Of a DNA stretch of 64,000 bases, positions 38,061 to 46,799 are shown in pieces. The notes under the pieces are model-generated. The model saw only the letters and a list, made by a program, of their open reading frames with translations, searched no databases and was not told where the DNA came from. Source of the stretch: Syntrophotalea acetylenivorans (GTDB taxonomy: Bacteria > Desulfobacterota > Desulfuromonadia > Desulfuromonadales > Syntrophotaleaceae); the NCBI RefSeq assembly GCF_001887775.1, contig NZ_CP015519.1:2046001-2110000 (forward strand), written 5' to 3'. The translations under genes and the position numbers were made by a program. How positions within the stretch are numbered: the stretch's first letter is position 1; the number at the start of each line of letters is the position of its first letter.

Positions 38061-39414
38061 ACAGCATACCTTTGCAACGGAAACTGCCAGCCTCTGCCCG
38101 ATTTGCCTGCAACGTGTCCCGGCTCATCGTCAGATAGTCGATGAACAGGTCGATCTCCTCAAGTTCTGTCCGGAGCACGGTGAATTCCGTACCCTGATCT
38201 GGCACGGTCCACCCCTGCTCAGCGACTGGAACCGGCCGAAAATTCCTTCGCAGCCGCCAGTCTGCCTCACCGAAAGCGAAGGGGGCTGTCCCTACGACTG
38301 CGGTCTTTGCCCCAACCATGGCCAGCACTCCTGTTCGGTTTTGCTGGAGATCACCGCCCGTTGCAATCTGAGTTGCCCGGTATGCTTCGCTGCCAGCAGC
38401 ACCCAGGCACCTCCTGACCCGACCCTGGCGGCTATCGACCGCTGGTACAAAACCGCTAAAAGGGCCAGTGGCACCGGCATTGTTATTCAACTATCCGGCG
38501 GCGAACCGACGGTACGGGAAGACCTGCCGGCGATCATCGAGATGGGTCGCCGCCACGGCTTTGCTTTCATTCAGCTAAACAGCAACGGCCTGCGCCTTGC
38601 CCAGGAACCCGGTTACGCTAAACGTTTGAAAGAGGCCGGGTTAAACAATGTGTTTCTGCAGTTCGACGGCACCGAAGACACCATCCTGCGTACCCTGCGT
38701 GGCCGGGATCTGCTCAAAGAAAAAATCCTGGCTATCGATCATTGCGTAGACAGCGGCCTCGGTGTGGTGCTGGTACCGACGGTAGTACCCGGAGTCAACG
38801 ACGACAACCTCGGTGCGATCCTTGACTTCGCCCTGGACTGGGCTCCCGGGGTGCGTGGGGTACACTTTCAGCCGATCAGCTATTTTGGCCGTTTCCCCAA
38901 AGCTCCTGCCGATGACGACCGCATCACCCTGCCGCAGATAATGCGCGGCATCGAGGAGCAGACCAAGGGCCGCATGAGGCGAGAACATTTTGCCCCACCG
39001 GGCTGCGAACATTCCCACTGCTCCTTCCACGGCAACTTCCTGGTCGAGGAGAACGGCAACCTGCGGGCGCTGACCAAAGCGGGCGACTGCGGCTGCAATA
39101 AACCGAAACCCGCCTCCGAGGGCGCGGAAAAATCAAAGGAGTTTCTAGCCCAACAGTGGGCTGCTCCGGCTCAGCCTAAACCTTCCTCTGCTGCCGACAA
39201 CGAATTTGATGCCTTTATCGAGCGGGTCCGCAGCCATACTTTTGCCGTTTCCGCCATGGCCTTTCAGGATGCTTGGAACATCGACTTGGAAAGGGCACGC
39301 AGTTGCTGTATCCATGTCATGAGCGTAGAGGAGACCCTGGTGCCCTTCTGCCTCTACAACCTGACCGCAGCCAGCGGAAAACCTCTCTACCGTGGAGGCC
39401 ACCATGCAGGTTAG
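38053..39414 (+). CDS. Radical SAM protein (DVU_1554/TrsS-like)
   Basis: 453 residues. N-terminal cysteines (CPIC at 15-18; GGCPYDCGLC at 79-86) precede the radical SAM cluster motif C104-x3-C108-x2-C111 (CNLSCPVC). A partial TIM barrel follows (QLSGGEPTVREDLPAIIEMG, LNSNGLRL). A second cysteine group lies at CEHSHCSFHG and CGCNK, and a C-terminal domain at CCIHVMS. The layout resembles MoaA-like and tetraether-synthase-like radical SAM proteins with auxiliary clusters. It may modify a cofactor or a peptide, but the substrate is unknown. It overlaps the ligase gene by 11 bases. Confidence 0.83.
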   Translation: MPEQHTFATETASLCPICLQRVPAHRQIVDEQVDLLKFCPEHGEFRTLIWHGPPLLSDWNRPKIPSQPPVCLTESEGGCPYDCGLCPNHGQHSCSVLLEITARCNLSCPVCFAASSTQAPPDPTLAAIDRWYKTAKRASGTGIVIQLSGGEPTVREDLPAIIEMGRRHGFAFIQLNSNGLRLAQEPGYAKRLKEAGLNNVFLQFDGTEDTILRTLRGRDLLKEKILAIDHCVDSGLGVVLVPTVVPGVNDDNLGAILDFALDWAPGVRGVHFQPISYFGRFPKAPADDDRITLPQIMRGIEEQTKGRMRREHFAPPGCEHSHCSFHGNFLVEENGNLRALTKAGDCGCNKPKPASEGAEKSKEFLAQQWAAPAQPKPSSAADNEFDAFIERVRSHTFAVSAMAFQDAWNIDLERARSCCIHVMSVEETLVPFCLYNLTAASGKPLYRGGHHAG

Positions 39415-40738
39415 CCCGCTTCACATCTGGATAGCCGCCGAACTGGACCAGGCAGCGAATGCCGAACTTGATCTGGCATCTCTTCGCACCCTACAGCTCG
39501 AACGCCTTAACCAGACCCTGGCTCACGCCAGCACCAACAGCCCCTTTTACAAAAAGCAACTACAGAACCGGCAAGCTTGCACTCTGACTTCACTGCAGGA
39601 TTTGGCTGACCTACCCTTCACCAGTGCCGACGACCTGCGGCAGGAGGGCCTGCAAATGCTCGGCGTATCGCAGGGCGCTATCGAACGGGTGGTCACTCTG
39701 GAAAGTTCCGGAACCACCGGAGCCGCCAAACGCCTTTATTTCACCGGAGAAGAGCTAGGCCGCACACAGGCATTTTTCCGCCTCGGCATGTGTCCTTATC
39801 TCGACCCCGGGGACCGGGTGCTGATCCTGTTGCCCGGAGAGCTGCCAGCCAGTGCCGGCAATCTGCTGGCCACCGCCCTGCAACCCTTGGGCGTGGAATG
39901 CCAGATCGAAGGGATCGTCACGGATCCCGGACGTTGCGCCGCCCTGCTGGCAGAAGAAAATTTCGCCTGCGTGGTAGGTATTCCTGTCCAGGTGTTATCC
40001 GTACTGCGCCACCCTAACGCATCGCGCATCGCCCGCGGGCGCATCAAGTCGGTGTTTTTGACCTCCGATTACGTCCCTTCGGCGTTGGTCGCCGATATTC
40101 AACAACAGTGGGGCTGCCCGGCCCTCAATCACTACGGTATGACCGAACTGGCTTTAACCGGCGGTGTCGAATGCCAGGCTCTGGACGGCTATCACCTGCG
40201 GGAACCTGACCTTTTCTTCGAGGTGGTCGATCCCGTCCACGGCCACCCTCTGACCGCCGGTGAAACCGGTGAGGTAGTGGTTACCACCCTGACCCGCAAA
40301 GGTCTGCCACTGATCCGCTATCGAACCGGCGACTTGGCCCGCTTTGTGGACGAACCCTGCCCCTGCGGCAGCAACCTGCCGCGACTGAGCAAACTACAGG
40401 GCCGAATCGCCCAACACCTGAGCATCGGTGCCGGCCAGCAGCTCGGCATTCCGCTCCTCGACGAGACACTGTTCATGATCCCCGGGCTGATCAACTACCA
40501 GGCGGTGCTGTCTCTTGAGCAGGGCGTCAATTGTCTGAGCGTTAGCGTCGAAACTGCAGCAGGCAGCGGACCGCCCACCCTGCGGGAGGCTGACCAGCGC
40601 CTACAGGAACTGGCGCCGATCCACACCGCCGCAGAGGCCGGCACCCTGCGGTTGCTACCGACCAGGCTCTGCTCTAAACCACTGCCCGTTTCAGCCACCG
40701 TCAAACGTTCCATCATCGATCAAAGAAAGGATCATTAG
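39404..40738 (+). CDS. AMP-dependent CoA ligase-like protein (DVU_1553-like)
   Basis: 444 residues from the ATG at 39404, five bases after GGAGG. The architecture is that of phenylacetate-CoA ligase: SSGTTGAAKRLYFT (P-loop), HYGMTELALTGG, TRKGLPLIRYRTGDLARF and CPCGSNLPRLSKLQGR. The C-terminal domain is reduced. Such enzymes adenylate a carboxylate and pass it to a thiol. A catabolic role with the aldehyde oxidoreductase (oxidise an aldehyde, then activate the acid) is one possibility; a maturation role, as its conserved neighbourhood implies, is the other. Confidence 0.83.
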   Translation: MQVSPLHIWIAAELDQAANAELDLASLRTLQLERLNQTLAHASTNSPFYKKQLQNRQACTLTSLQDLADLPFTSADDLRQEGLQMLGVSQGAIERVVTLESSGTTGAAKRLYFTGEELGRTQAFFRLGMCPYLDPGDRVLILLPGELPASAGNLLATALQPLGVECQIEGIVTDPGRCAALLAEENFACVVGIPVQVLSVLRHPNASRIARGRIKSVFLTSDYVPSALVADIQQQWGCPALNHYGMTELALTGGVECQALDGYHLREPDLFFEVVDPVHGHPLTAGETGEVVVTTLTRKGLPLIRYRTGDLARFVDEPCPCGSNLPRLSKLQGRIAQHLSIGAGQQLGIPLLDETLFMIPGLINYQAVLSLEQGVNCLSVSVETAAGSGPPTLREADQRLQELAPIHTAAEAGTLRLLPTRLCSKPLPVSATVKRSIIDQRKDH

Positions 40739-40740
40739 CC

Positions 40741-41796
40741 TTGCGAAACCTGATTGAGACCCTGTGCCAGCAGCTGGAAACCGGCGAAGATCTGGTGGTG
40801 GCCACCATTCTCAGCAGCAGCGGTTCAGCACCCCGCACTGCCGGCACCAAGATGATCATTTGCGCTAACGGCGACATCTTCGGCACCATCGGCGGCGGGC
40901 TGGTCGAGGCCCGTGCTCAAAAGATCGCACCAGAGGTCTATGCCAATCGCCAATCACAGCGCTACGTTTTTGATATGACCGGTGACCTGGCCGCTACCAT
41001 GGACATGATCTGCGGTGGCGAGGTTGAAGTCCTGCTGGAACACATCCCCGCCAACCCGGAAAACCTGGGTCTGTTTCAAGCCTGGCGCAAAGCCCTGCAC
41101 AGTGGACGGGAGTGTCTGCTGGTGACGCCGTTAAAACGCACCGATGGCCAGAAGTCTCTGCAGCGCTGCCTGTTGCAAACCGATACCATCAGCGATGCTC
41201 CGGGTGCTTTATCGCCAGAGGAAGCCGAAGCCCTTTGGCTGCAAAGTAAAAATTTGCGCTACCCACGGATCATTTCCCTGCCCGGGGGAAACTTCTACAT
41301 TGAGCCCTGCTACGTTCCGGCCACCCTCTACCTGTTCGGCGCCGGTCATGTCTGCCGTCCTACTGCGGAACTGGCGAATATGGTTGGCTTTAACACGGTG
41401 GTCCTCGATGATCGGGCTGAATTTGCCAGCAGGGAACGTTTTCCCAAGGCCAACGAAATTCACGTGGTCCCATCCTACGACGACTGCATGCTCGACCTGC
41501 CTATCAACCGCTACAGCTATCTGGTCATTGTCAGCCGCGGACATCGCCACGATCAGGACTTGCTACGCCAGGCCCTGCGCACCGACGCCGGATACATCGG
41601 CATGATCGGAAGCCGTAGCAAACGGGACAAGATCTACCGCAACCTTATGGCAGAGGGTGTCAGTCAACAGGCCCTAGACCAGGTCTATTCCCCCATCGGT
41701 CTGGCCATCAAGGCGGAAACCCCGGAGGAAATCGCAGTCAGCATCGTCGGCGAATTGATCCAGGCTCGAGCCAACAATCAGGAGAAGCATGACTGA
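40741..41796 (+). CDS. xdhC: XdhC-family molybdenum hydroxylase maturation protein
   Basis: 351 residues from a TTG start with AAAGGAT nearby, two bases after the ligase stop. The N-terminal XdhC/CoxI domain contains ATILSSSGSAPRTAGTKMII and GTIGGGLVEA. A variable middle is followed by the C-terminal Rossmann domain: LYLFGAGHVCRPTAELANMVGF, VIVSRGHRHDQDLL, YIGMIGSRSKRDKIY and SPIGLAIKAETPEEIAVSIVGEL. XdhC proteins hold Moco, help replace an oxo ligand with sulfur, and deliver it to xanthine-oxidase-family enzymes, here most likely Mop. It overlaps the next gene by eight bases. Confidence 0.92.
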   Translation: MRNLIETLCQQLETGEDLVVATILSSSGSAPRTAGTKMIICANGDIFGTIGGGLVEARAQKIAPEVYANRQSQRYVFDMTGDLAATMDMICGGEVEVLLEHIPANPENLGLFQAWRKALHSGRECLLVTPLKRTDGQKSLQRCLLQTDTISDAPGALSPEEAEALWLQSKNLRYPRIISLPGGNFYIEPCYVPATLYLFGAGHVCRPTAELANMVGFNTVVLDDRAEFASRERFPKANEIHVVPSYDDCMLDLPINRYSYLVIVSRGHRHDQDLLRQALRTDAGYIGMIGSRSKRDKIYRNLMAEGVSQQALDQVYSPIGLAIKAETPEEIAVSIVGELIQARANNQEKHD

Positions 41797-42931
41797 AGCG
41801 ACTGCCGCCATCATACTGTCCGCCGGTTTTTCGCGGCGCATGGGTGGTTTCAAGCCGTTGCTGCCCCTGGGGGACAAGACCGCTCTGGAGAGGACGGTCG
41901 GGCTGTTTCAACGGGCTGGTGTCGCCCATCTGCAAGTTGTCACCGGGCACCGGGCCGAGGAACTGCAACCGCTGTTGCAACAATTACAGGTTCAGGAAAC
42001 CTTCAACCAGAAGTATCAGGAAGGGATGTTCAGCTCGGTACAATGTGCCCTTCAGGCCATGCCGGACCATATCGATGCCTTTTTTCTGCAACCCGTCGAT
42101 ATGCCCCTGGTACGGGACCATACCTTGCCGCAGCTACTGCGAGCCCGTCAAAGGAGTGGCCGGGGCATCATCCACCCGCTGTTTTTCGGCAAGCGAGGTC
42201 ACCCGCCGCTGATCAGCACCCGCTACCGGGAAACTATCCTGAACGGAGACGGAAACGGCGGGCTCAAGACCCTGTTGCTCCCCTATGCGGAAGATATATT
42301 GGAGCTCGAGGTGGCCGATGAGCATACTGTCCTCGATATGGACACCCCAGCCGATTACAACTACTTATGTCACCGCTGGCGCAACTACCAACTCCCTTCT
42401 CCACGGGAGTGTGAACATCTGATGATTCATAAATTCTCCTGTACAAAACGGATCATCGACCACTGCCAGCAAGTGGCGCAGGTAGCTGACCGGCTGGCAG
42501 AGACGGTCAACGAATCCGGCGGCAATGTGGATTGCGAGCTGCTGCACGCCGCAGCATTGCTCCACGACTGTCGACGCAGCCAGCCCCATCACGCCGCCGT
42601 TGGAGCTGTGGAACTGTGCCGGCTGGGCTTCCCCCGGATTGCCGAACTGGTCCAACAGCATATGGACCTGGAGCCACAACAAACAGTGCATCCGACCGCT
42701 GCGGAAATCCTCTACCTGGCCGACAAACTGGTCGCCGAGAACCGTTGTGTTTCTCTGGAAGAGCGATTCGCGCCGAAGCTCAAATGCTTTGCCGATCAAC
42801 CCGGTCCTCTTGCGGCAACCAGGCAACGACTGGCCGCTGCCCAAAAAATACAGCATAAAATTTACCAACTCACCGGCAACCCCATTGAACAACTGATCAA
42901 CCCTCTGCCATCGACCGCAGCGAAAGGATAA
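41789..42931 (+). CDS. MobA/MocA-like nucleotidyltransferase fused to an HD domain (DVU_1551-like)
   Basis: 380 residues. Residues 1-195 are a molybdopterin nucleotidyltransferase: AAIILSAGFSRRMGGFKPLLPLG, QPVDMPLVRDHTLP and VLDMDTPADYNYL. MocA relatives add CMP to molybdopterin to give the cytosine dinucleotide that aldehyde oxidoreductases use. From about 210 an HD-type domain follows (IIDHCQQVAQVADRLA, LHAAALLHDCRRSQPHHA, VQQHMDLEP), which could be a phosphohydrolase. The fusion suggests synthesis and turnover of a nucleotide in one protein. Function of the HD part is not known. Confidence 0.87.
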   Translation: MTEATAAIILSAGFSRRMGGFKPLLPLGDKTALERTVGLFQRAGVAHLQVVTGHRAEELQPLLQQLQVQETFNQKYQEGMFSSVQCALQAMPDHIDAFFLQPVDMPLVRDHTLPQLLRARQRSGRGIIHPLFFGKRGHPPLISTRYRETILNGDGNGGLKTLLLPYAEDILELEVADEHTVLDMDTPADYNYLCHRWRNYQLPSPRECEHLMIHKFSCTKRIIDHCQQVAQVADRLAETVNESGGNVDCELLHAAALLHDCRRSQPHHAAVGAVELCRLGFPRIAELVQQHMDLEPQQTVHPTAAEILYLADKLVAENRCVSLEERFAPKLKCFADQPGPLAATRQRLAAAQKIQHKIYQLTGNPIEQLINPLPSTAAKG

Positions 42932-42937
42932 CACGCC

Positions 42938-43600
42938 ATGACACCCCCAACGCTTGAAGAGGACCAATGCACCCTCTACCTGATCCGTCACGGCGACTGC
43001 CGGCGAGATGAAGTCAAGCGCTATATCGGCCAGGTTGACCTGCCTCTCAACGCCAAGGGCCGTGCGCAGGCCCGAGCCCTGCGCAAACATATGGCAGAAG
43101 TCCCCTTCCGGCGAATCTACGCCAGCGACCTCAAACGTTGCCTGGAAACAGCCCGCATCATCGCCGGACCACAGGGGAAAAGCATTCGCAGACAGCCGCA
43201 GCTACGGGAAATCAAACTCGGCTACTGGGATGGGCGGCCACAGGCCAAGATCCGCCAGTACCACCCTGAGGAGTACAGGCAGCGGGGCGAGAACCTTATA
43301 GACTTCCGCCCGCCCGGCGGCGAAAGCTTCGCCGACCTGCAGGCTCGGGTCATACCGGCCTTTCGCGAACTCATCAACCACGAACAAGGCACGGTGCTGC
43401 TTATCGCTCATGCCGGGGTCAACCGCGCCATCCTCTGCGACCTTTTAAGCCGCCCCCTTGACGAACTGTTCGCTCTGCCGCAACCCTTCGGCTGCCTCAA
43501 CATCATTGAACGTCGCGGTGCTGCGTTGGAAGTGAAGGCTGTCAATCTGGCTGTCGCTTCCCCACCAGAACCTATTGTAAGTTCGGAGGTTTTCTCATGA
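42938..43600 (+). CDS. Histidine phosphatase family protein
   Basis: 220 residues. The catalytic motif LIRHGDC is followed by RYIGQVDLPLNAKGRAQA, YASDLKRCLETA and LIAHAGVNRAILCDLL, typical of phosphoglycerate-mutase-like phosphatases; the GQVDLPL part is like alpha-ribazole phosphatase (CobC). No cobalamin genes lie nearby. Here it may dephosphorylate a pterin or nucleotide intermediate. It starts six bases after the nucleotidyltransferase-HD gene and overlaps modA by four bases, so it belongs to the operon. Confidence 0.87.
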   Translation: MTPPTLEEDQCTLYLIRHGDCRRDEVKRYIGQVDLPLNAKGRAQARALRKHMAEVPFRRIYASDLKRCLETARIIAGPQGKSIRRQPQLREIKLGYWDGRPQAKIRQYHPEEYRQRGENLIDFRPPGGESFADLQARVIPAFRELINHEQGTVLLIAHAGVNRAILCDLLSRPLDELFALPQPFGCLNIIERRGAALEVKAVNLAVASPPEPIVSSEVFS

Positions 43601-44406
43601 AATATTTAACCACTCGATGTTTTTGCAGCCTGTTACTCCTGCCCCTGATGTTAGCGCTCCTACCCTGCACCGCCACAGCCGGAAACCGCACCCCCCTGCC
43701 GATCTGCGCTGCCATGAGCCTGAAAGACGCCGTAACTGCCCTACAGCAAATCTATGAAGAACGACACCCGGAGATTGGGTTGGAGATTAATTTCGCCTCC
43801 TCGGGGGCCTTGCAGAAACAGATCGAACAAGGAGCCCCGTCTGAGGTCTTTCTGTCTGCCGGTCAGAAGCAGATGAACGCCTTGGAGGTCCAGGGGCTGA
43901 TAGTCAAGGAGAGCCGTTGCGACCTGCTCGGCAACACCCTGGTGTTGGTGGTAGCTAAAGAGAAACAACAGCAAATCAAGGATTTTGGCGACCTGCAAGA
44001 ACACGCTGACAGCTTTGCAATCGGCCATCCCGAATCGGTGCCCGCCGGGCGTTATGGCAAGCAAACCCTGGTCAGCCTCGAACTCTGGCGGCCCTTGGAG
44101 AAACGCCTGGTACTGGCTAAAAATGTTCGCGCCGTACTGGCCTACGTCGATTCGGGTAATGCCGACGCCGGCCTGGTCTACCGTACCGATACCCTGAAAC
44201 TGCGTAGCGCGATGATTGCGGCAGAGGCGCCGGTGAAGAGCCATGCTCCCATCATCTACCCGGCAGCCTTGATCGCAGAAGGTAAGCATCCGGCCGAGGC
44301 CCGGCAGTTCCTCGAATTCTTGAAGAGTGTCGAGGCCGGCGAAATCTTCGCCCGCTACCGGTTCCTGCCGCTGCAGAGCCAGGTCATCTCAGGACAACCC
44401 GACTGA
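43597..44406 (+). CDS. modA: Molybdate ABC transporter substrate-binding protein, copy 1
   Basis: 269 residues. A signal peptide (about residues 1-28) is followed by ICAAMSLKDAVTALQQIYEERHP, NFASSGALQKQIEQGAPSEVFLSAG and AYVDSGNADAGLVYRTDT, the ligand-binding landmarks of ModA. It captures molybdate or tungstate in the periplasm for ModBC. The modB start is 237 bases away, and the gap holds a repeat but no terminator. Confidence 0.93.
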   Translation: MKYLTTRCFCSLLLLPLMLALLPCTATAGNRTPLPICAAMSLKDAVTALQQIYEERHPEIGLEINFASSGALQKQIEQGAPSEVFLSAGQKQMNALEVQGLIVKESRCDLLGNTLVLVVAKEKQQQIKDFGDLQEHADSFAIGHPESVPAGRYGKQTLVSLELWRPLEKRLVLAKNVRAVLAYVDSGNADAGLVYRTDTLKLRSAMIAAEAPVKSHAPIIYPAALIAEGKHPAEARQFLEFLKSVEAGEIFARYRFLPLQSQVISGQPD

Positions 44407-44502
44407 AGAATAGAATGTGTTATGCCTTTGGCTCCAGTAGAAAGAGCGTTACCGGAAAAAACCCAAATACTCTTTTTACCGCCCGTTCGCTTCGCTCACT
44501 AG

Positions 44503-44560
44503 AGAACACAGAGAGAGCCTATTGTCTTTGATTAAGTTCCTCTGTGTCCTCTGTGGTGAT
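44503..44560. repeat. Intergenic repeat (CTCTGTGTCCTCTGTGG type)
   Basis: ACACAGAG (44506-44513) is inverted relative to CTCTGTGT (44540-44547), followed by CCTCTGTGG. This wording is familiar as a dispersed intergenic repeat in many bacterial genomes. It separates modA from modB in an otherwise tightly packed operon, which looks like an insertion. Confidence 0.5.
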
Positions 44561-44643
44561 AGCTTTTGCTCTTGATCTGCCAACAACCTGAGCCAAAGGA
44601 ATAACCAGGAAATAAAAATGAGTCCGCAACAAGGGAATACGAG

Positions 44644-45345
44644 ATGAGTGAACCGATCCTGCTGTCGCTGAAAGTGGCGCTGATTGCCGTGGCCATCGAT
44701 ATGATATTGGCCACACTGCTGGCTCGCGTGCTGGCACGACGCACCTTCCCCGGCAAGAACTTGCTCGAATCCTGCATCATCCTTCCCATGGTACTGCCAC
44801 CCACGGTACTCGGTTATGGCCTGCTGATTCTGCTCGGCAAACGCGGACTGCTCGGTCGTCTGTTGCTCGACAGCTTCGACTGGCAGATCGTCTTCACCTG
44901 GTGGGCAGCCATCATTGCCGCAGCGGTAGTTTCCTTTCCCCTTATGTACCAGAGCGCCAAGGCGGCTTTTGCCAGTGTCGACGCCTCCTTGGAACAAGCA
45001 GCCCGAACCCTCGGCAGCAACGAAGGGCGGGTCTTTCTAAAAGTTACCCTGCCCCTGGCATATCCCGGCCTTCTCGCCGGTCTGGTGCTGTCCTTCGCCC
45101 GCGCTCTGGGTGAATTCGGCGCCACCCTGATGGTGGCCGGCAACATCCCCGGCAAAACCCAGACCATTCCCCTGGCCATCTACTTCGCTGTGGAAACCGG
45201 CGACAACATCATGGCCCGCAACCTGGTGCTGATCATCACCGCGCTTTCCATTACAGCCCTGTTCTGGCTCAACCTCTGGTCACGCAAAAAGATCGAGGTT
45301 TGGCAACAAGGAGGCAATTCCAGTGCTCAACGCATCCATACGTAA
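44644..45345 (+). CDS. modB: Molybdate ABC transporter permease
   Basis: 233 residues, about five membrane helices. The ABC permease signature is present: EQAARTLGSNEGRVFLKVTLPLAYPGLLAGLVLSFARALGEFGAT. The N-terminal SEPILLSLKVALIAVAIDMILATLLA and MVLPPTVLGYGLLILLG are ModB-like. It overlaps modC by 23 bases. Confidence 0.93.
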   Translation: MSEPILLSLKVALIAVAIDMILATLLARVLARRTFPGKNLLESCIILPMVLPPTVLGYGLLILLGKRGLLGRLLLDSFDWQIVFTWWAAIIAAAVVSFPLMYQSAKAAFASVDASLEQAARTLGSNEGRVFLKVTLPLAYPGLLAGLVLSFARALGEFGATLMVAGNIPGKTQTIPLAIYFAVETGDNIMARNLVLIITALSITALFWLNLWSRKKIEVWQQGGNSSAQRIHT

Positions 45346-46030
45346 GGAACTGCCCGCTTTCGCCATCGATATCGACCTGCGGTTCGGCAATGGCATCCTG
45401 GTGCTGTTCGGCCCTTCTGGGTCGGGCAAAAGCACTATCCTTAATTGTCTGGCCGGCCTGCGCAAACCGTCTGGCGGACGCATCGCCCTTGGCGAGCGGA
45501 TCTTTTTCTGCCAGCAACAGGGAATCAACGTACCGGCCCGATTTCGGCGCATCGGCTACGTTTTTCAGGATTATGCCTTGTTCCCTCATATGACGGTCAA
45601 GGATAACGTGCTGTTCGGATTGCCCCCCGGTCGACACCGCTGCAAAAAGAAACACGGCTACCGGATGAGTGTCCGCGAGACCCTTGACACCCTGAAGATC
45701 ACGCATCTGCAGAACCGCTTCCCGGCTCAGCTCTCGGGTGGAGAGCGACAACGGGTAGCACTGGCCCGGGCGCTCATGGTGGAGCCTGACTTGCTCCTCC
45801 TCGACGAACCGCTATCGGCCCTCGACAACCAGATTCGCCAGACCTTACAAAAAGAACTTAAACAATTGCAGCGTACCTGGCAGATTCCCTTTGTGCTGGT
45901 CACTCATTGCCATCACGAACTAGAGGCCTTGGCTGACCAGGTTATCTATCTCGAGGCCGGACGACCGGCTTTGCAGCCCACCTGGAAACAACCGCTGATC
46001 AAAGGAGAGACACAAGTAATCTCGGCCTGA
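45323..46030 (+). CDS. modC: Molybdate ABC transporter ATPase, short form
   Basis: 235 residues from a GTG start with AAGGAGG upstream, overlapping modB. Walker A GPSGSGKST, Q-loop YVFQDYALFPHMTV, signature LSGGERQRVALARAL and Walker B LLLLDEPLSAL are intact. The classical ModC is about 350 residues because of a C-terminal molybdate-binding Mop/TOBE domain; that domain is missing here, so feedback inhibition through it is not possible. The last residues read WKQPLIKGETQVISA. Confidence 0.92.
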   Translation: MLNASIRKELPAFAIDIDLRFGNGILVLFGPSGSGKSTILNCLAGLRKPSGGRIALGERIFFCQQQGINVPARFRRIGYVFQDYALFPHMTVKDNVLFGLPPGRHRCKKKHGYRMSVRETLDTLKITHLQNRFPAQLSGGERQRVALARALMVEPDLLLLDEPLSALDNQIRQTLQKELKQLQRTWQIPFVLVTHCHHELEALADQVIYLEAGRPALQPTWKQPLIKGETQVISA

Positions 46031-46049
46031 ACTGAAACAGGAGAATGAC

Positions 46050-46796
46050 ATGGACGTTTTGAAACAAGCCCTGGACAAGTTAACTTCCGTTTGTGCCGTG
46101 CACGATGTCGACCTGAGCTTGCCGGTGACAGTACGCTGCTTGACTCCCGACGAGGCCATCGGCGCCGAGGCCTCCTCTGAATTTGTCATCAAAAAGGGCA
46201 AAGAAAGGGTCATCGAAGCCCACTTCGACGGCGCGGGAGGTCAAGCCTTTACTGACCATCCTAGCGACTGGCAGGGCAGCCTCGACGAGTTGATGCAACT
46301 CGATCTAACCGATACGGGACAGCGGGCAATCGTTACTGCCGGCCTCAATGCCGTTTTACGTCGACTTGACCGGGTAACGGGCACCATTCACTGTCGCAAC
46401 GATGAACCGAGTCGTTGCGGAGAGGAATTTACCAACCAGCTGTATGAGCGGTTCGGCATTGTTGATTACGGCCTCATAGGCCTGCAGCCGGCCATTCTAG
46501 AGGCCATGGGCGACGGGTTCGGTACCGCCCGCCTACGAGTTCTCGACCTCAACGAGGACAATATCGGCGAGAAACGCTTCGGCGTCACTGTCTGGGACGG
46601 GGAAAAGGATCTGAAACGATTGGTCGACTGGTGCGAAATTGGCGTCGCCACCGGCTCTTCGGTGGTCAACGGTTCGATAAACGACTTGCTAAAACAGTTT
46701 CAAGCCGCGGGCAAACCGCTGATTTTTTTCGGAAATACTATTTCCGGTGTTGCCGCCCTTCTCGATCTGCCGCGGCTCTGCCCCTATGGTCGCTGA
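46050..46796 (+). CDS. DUF364-like (DUF4213/DUF364) Rossmann protein
   Basis: 248 residues. The N-terminal part resembles the enolase-like DUF4213 domain; the C-terminal half contains VDYGLIGLQPAILEAMGD, DLNEDNIGEKRFGV, WCEIGVATGSSVVNGSINDLL and KPLIFFGNTISGVAALL, the pattern of the putative heavy-metal-chelation fold DUF364. Such proteins often sit next to molybdate- or tungstate-type transporters, consistent with its place right after modC. Function unproven; it may carry a metal or a pterin-metal intermediate. Confidence 0.7.
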   Translation: MDVLKQALDKLTSVCAVHDVDLSLPVTVRCLTPDEAIGAEASSEFVIKKGKERVIEAHFDGAGGQAFTDHPSDWQGSLDELMQLDLTDTGQRAIVTAGLNAVLRRLDRVTGTIHCRNDEPSRCGEEFTNQLYERFGIVDYGLIGLQPAILEAMGDGFGTARLRVLDLNEDNIGEKRFGVTVWDGEKDLKRLVDWCEIGVATGSSVVNGSINDLLKQFQAAGKPLIFFGNTISGVAALLDLPRLCPYGR

Positions 46797-46799
46797 TCA

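Noticed and set aside
34304-40738. Selenocysteine codons in the mop accessory genes
   Set aside because: Related proteins may carry selenocysteine in some genomes, but here the key positions are encoded as ordinary cysteine and no in-frame TGA interrupts a conserved domain.
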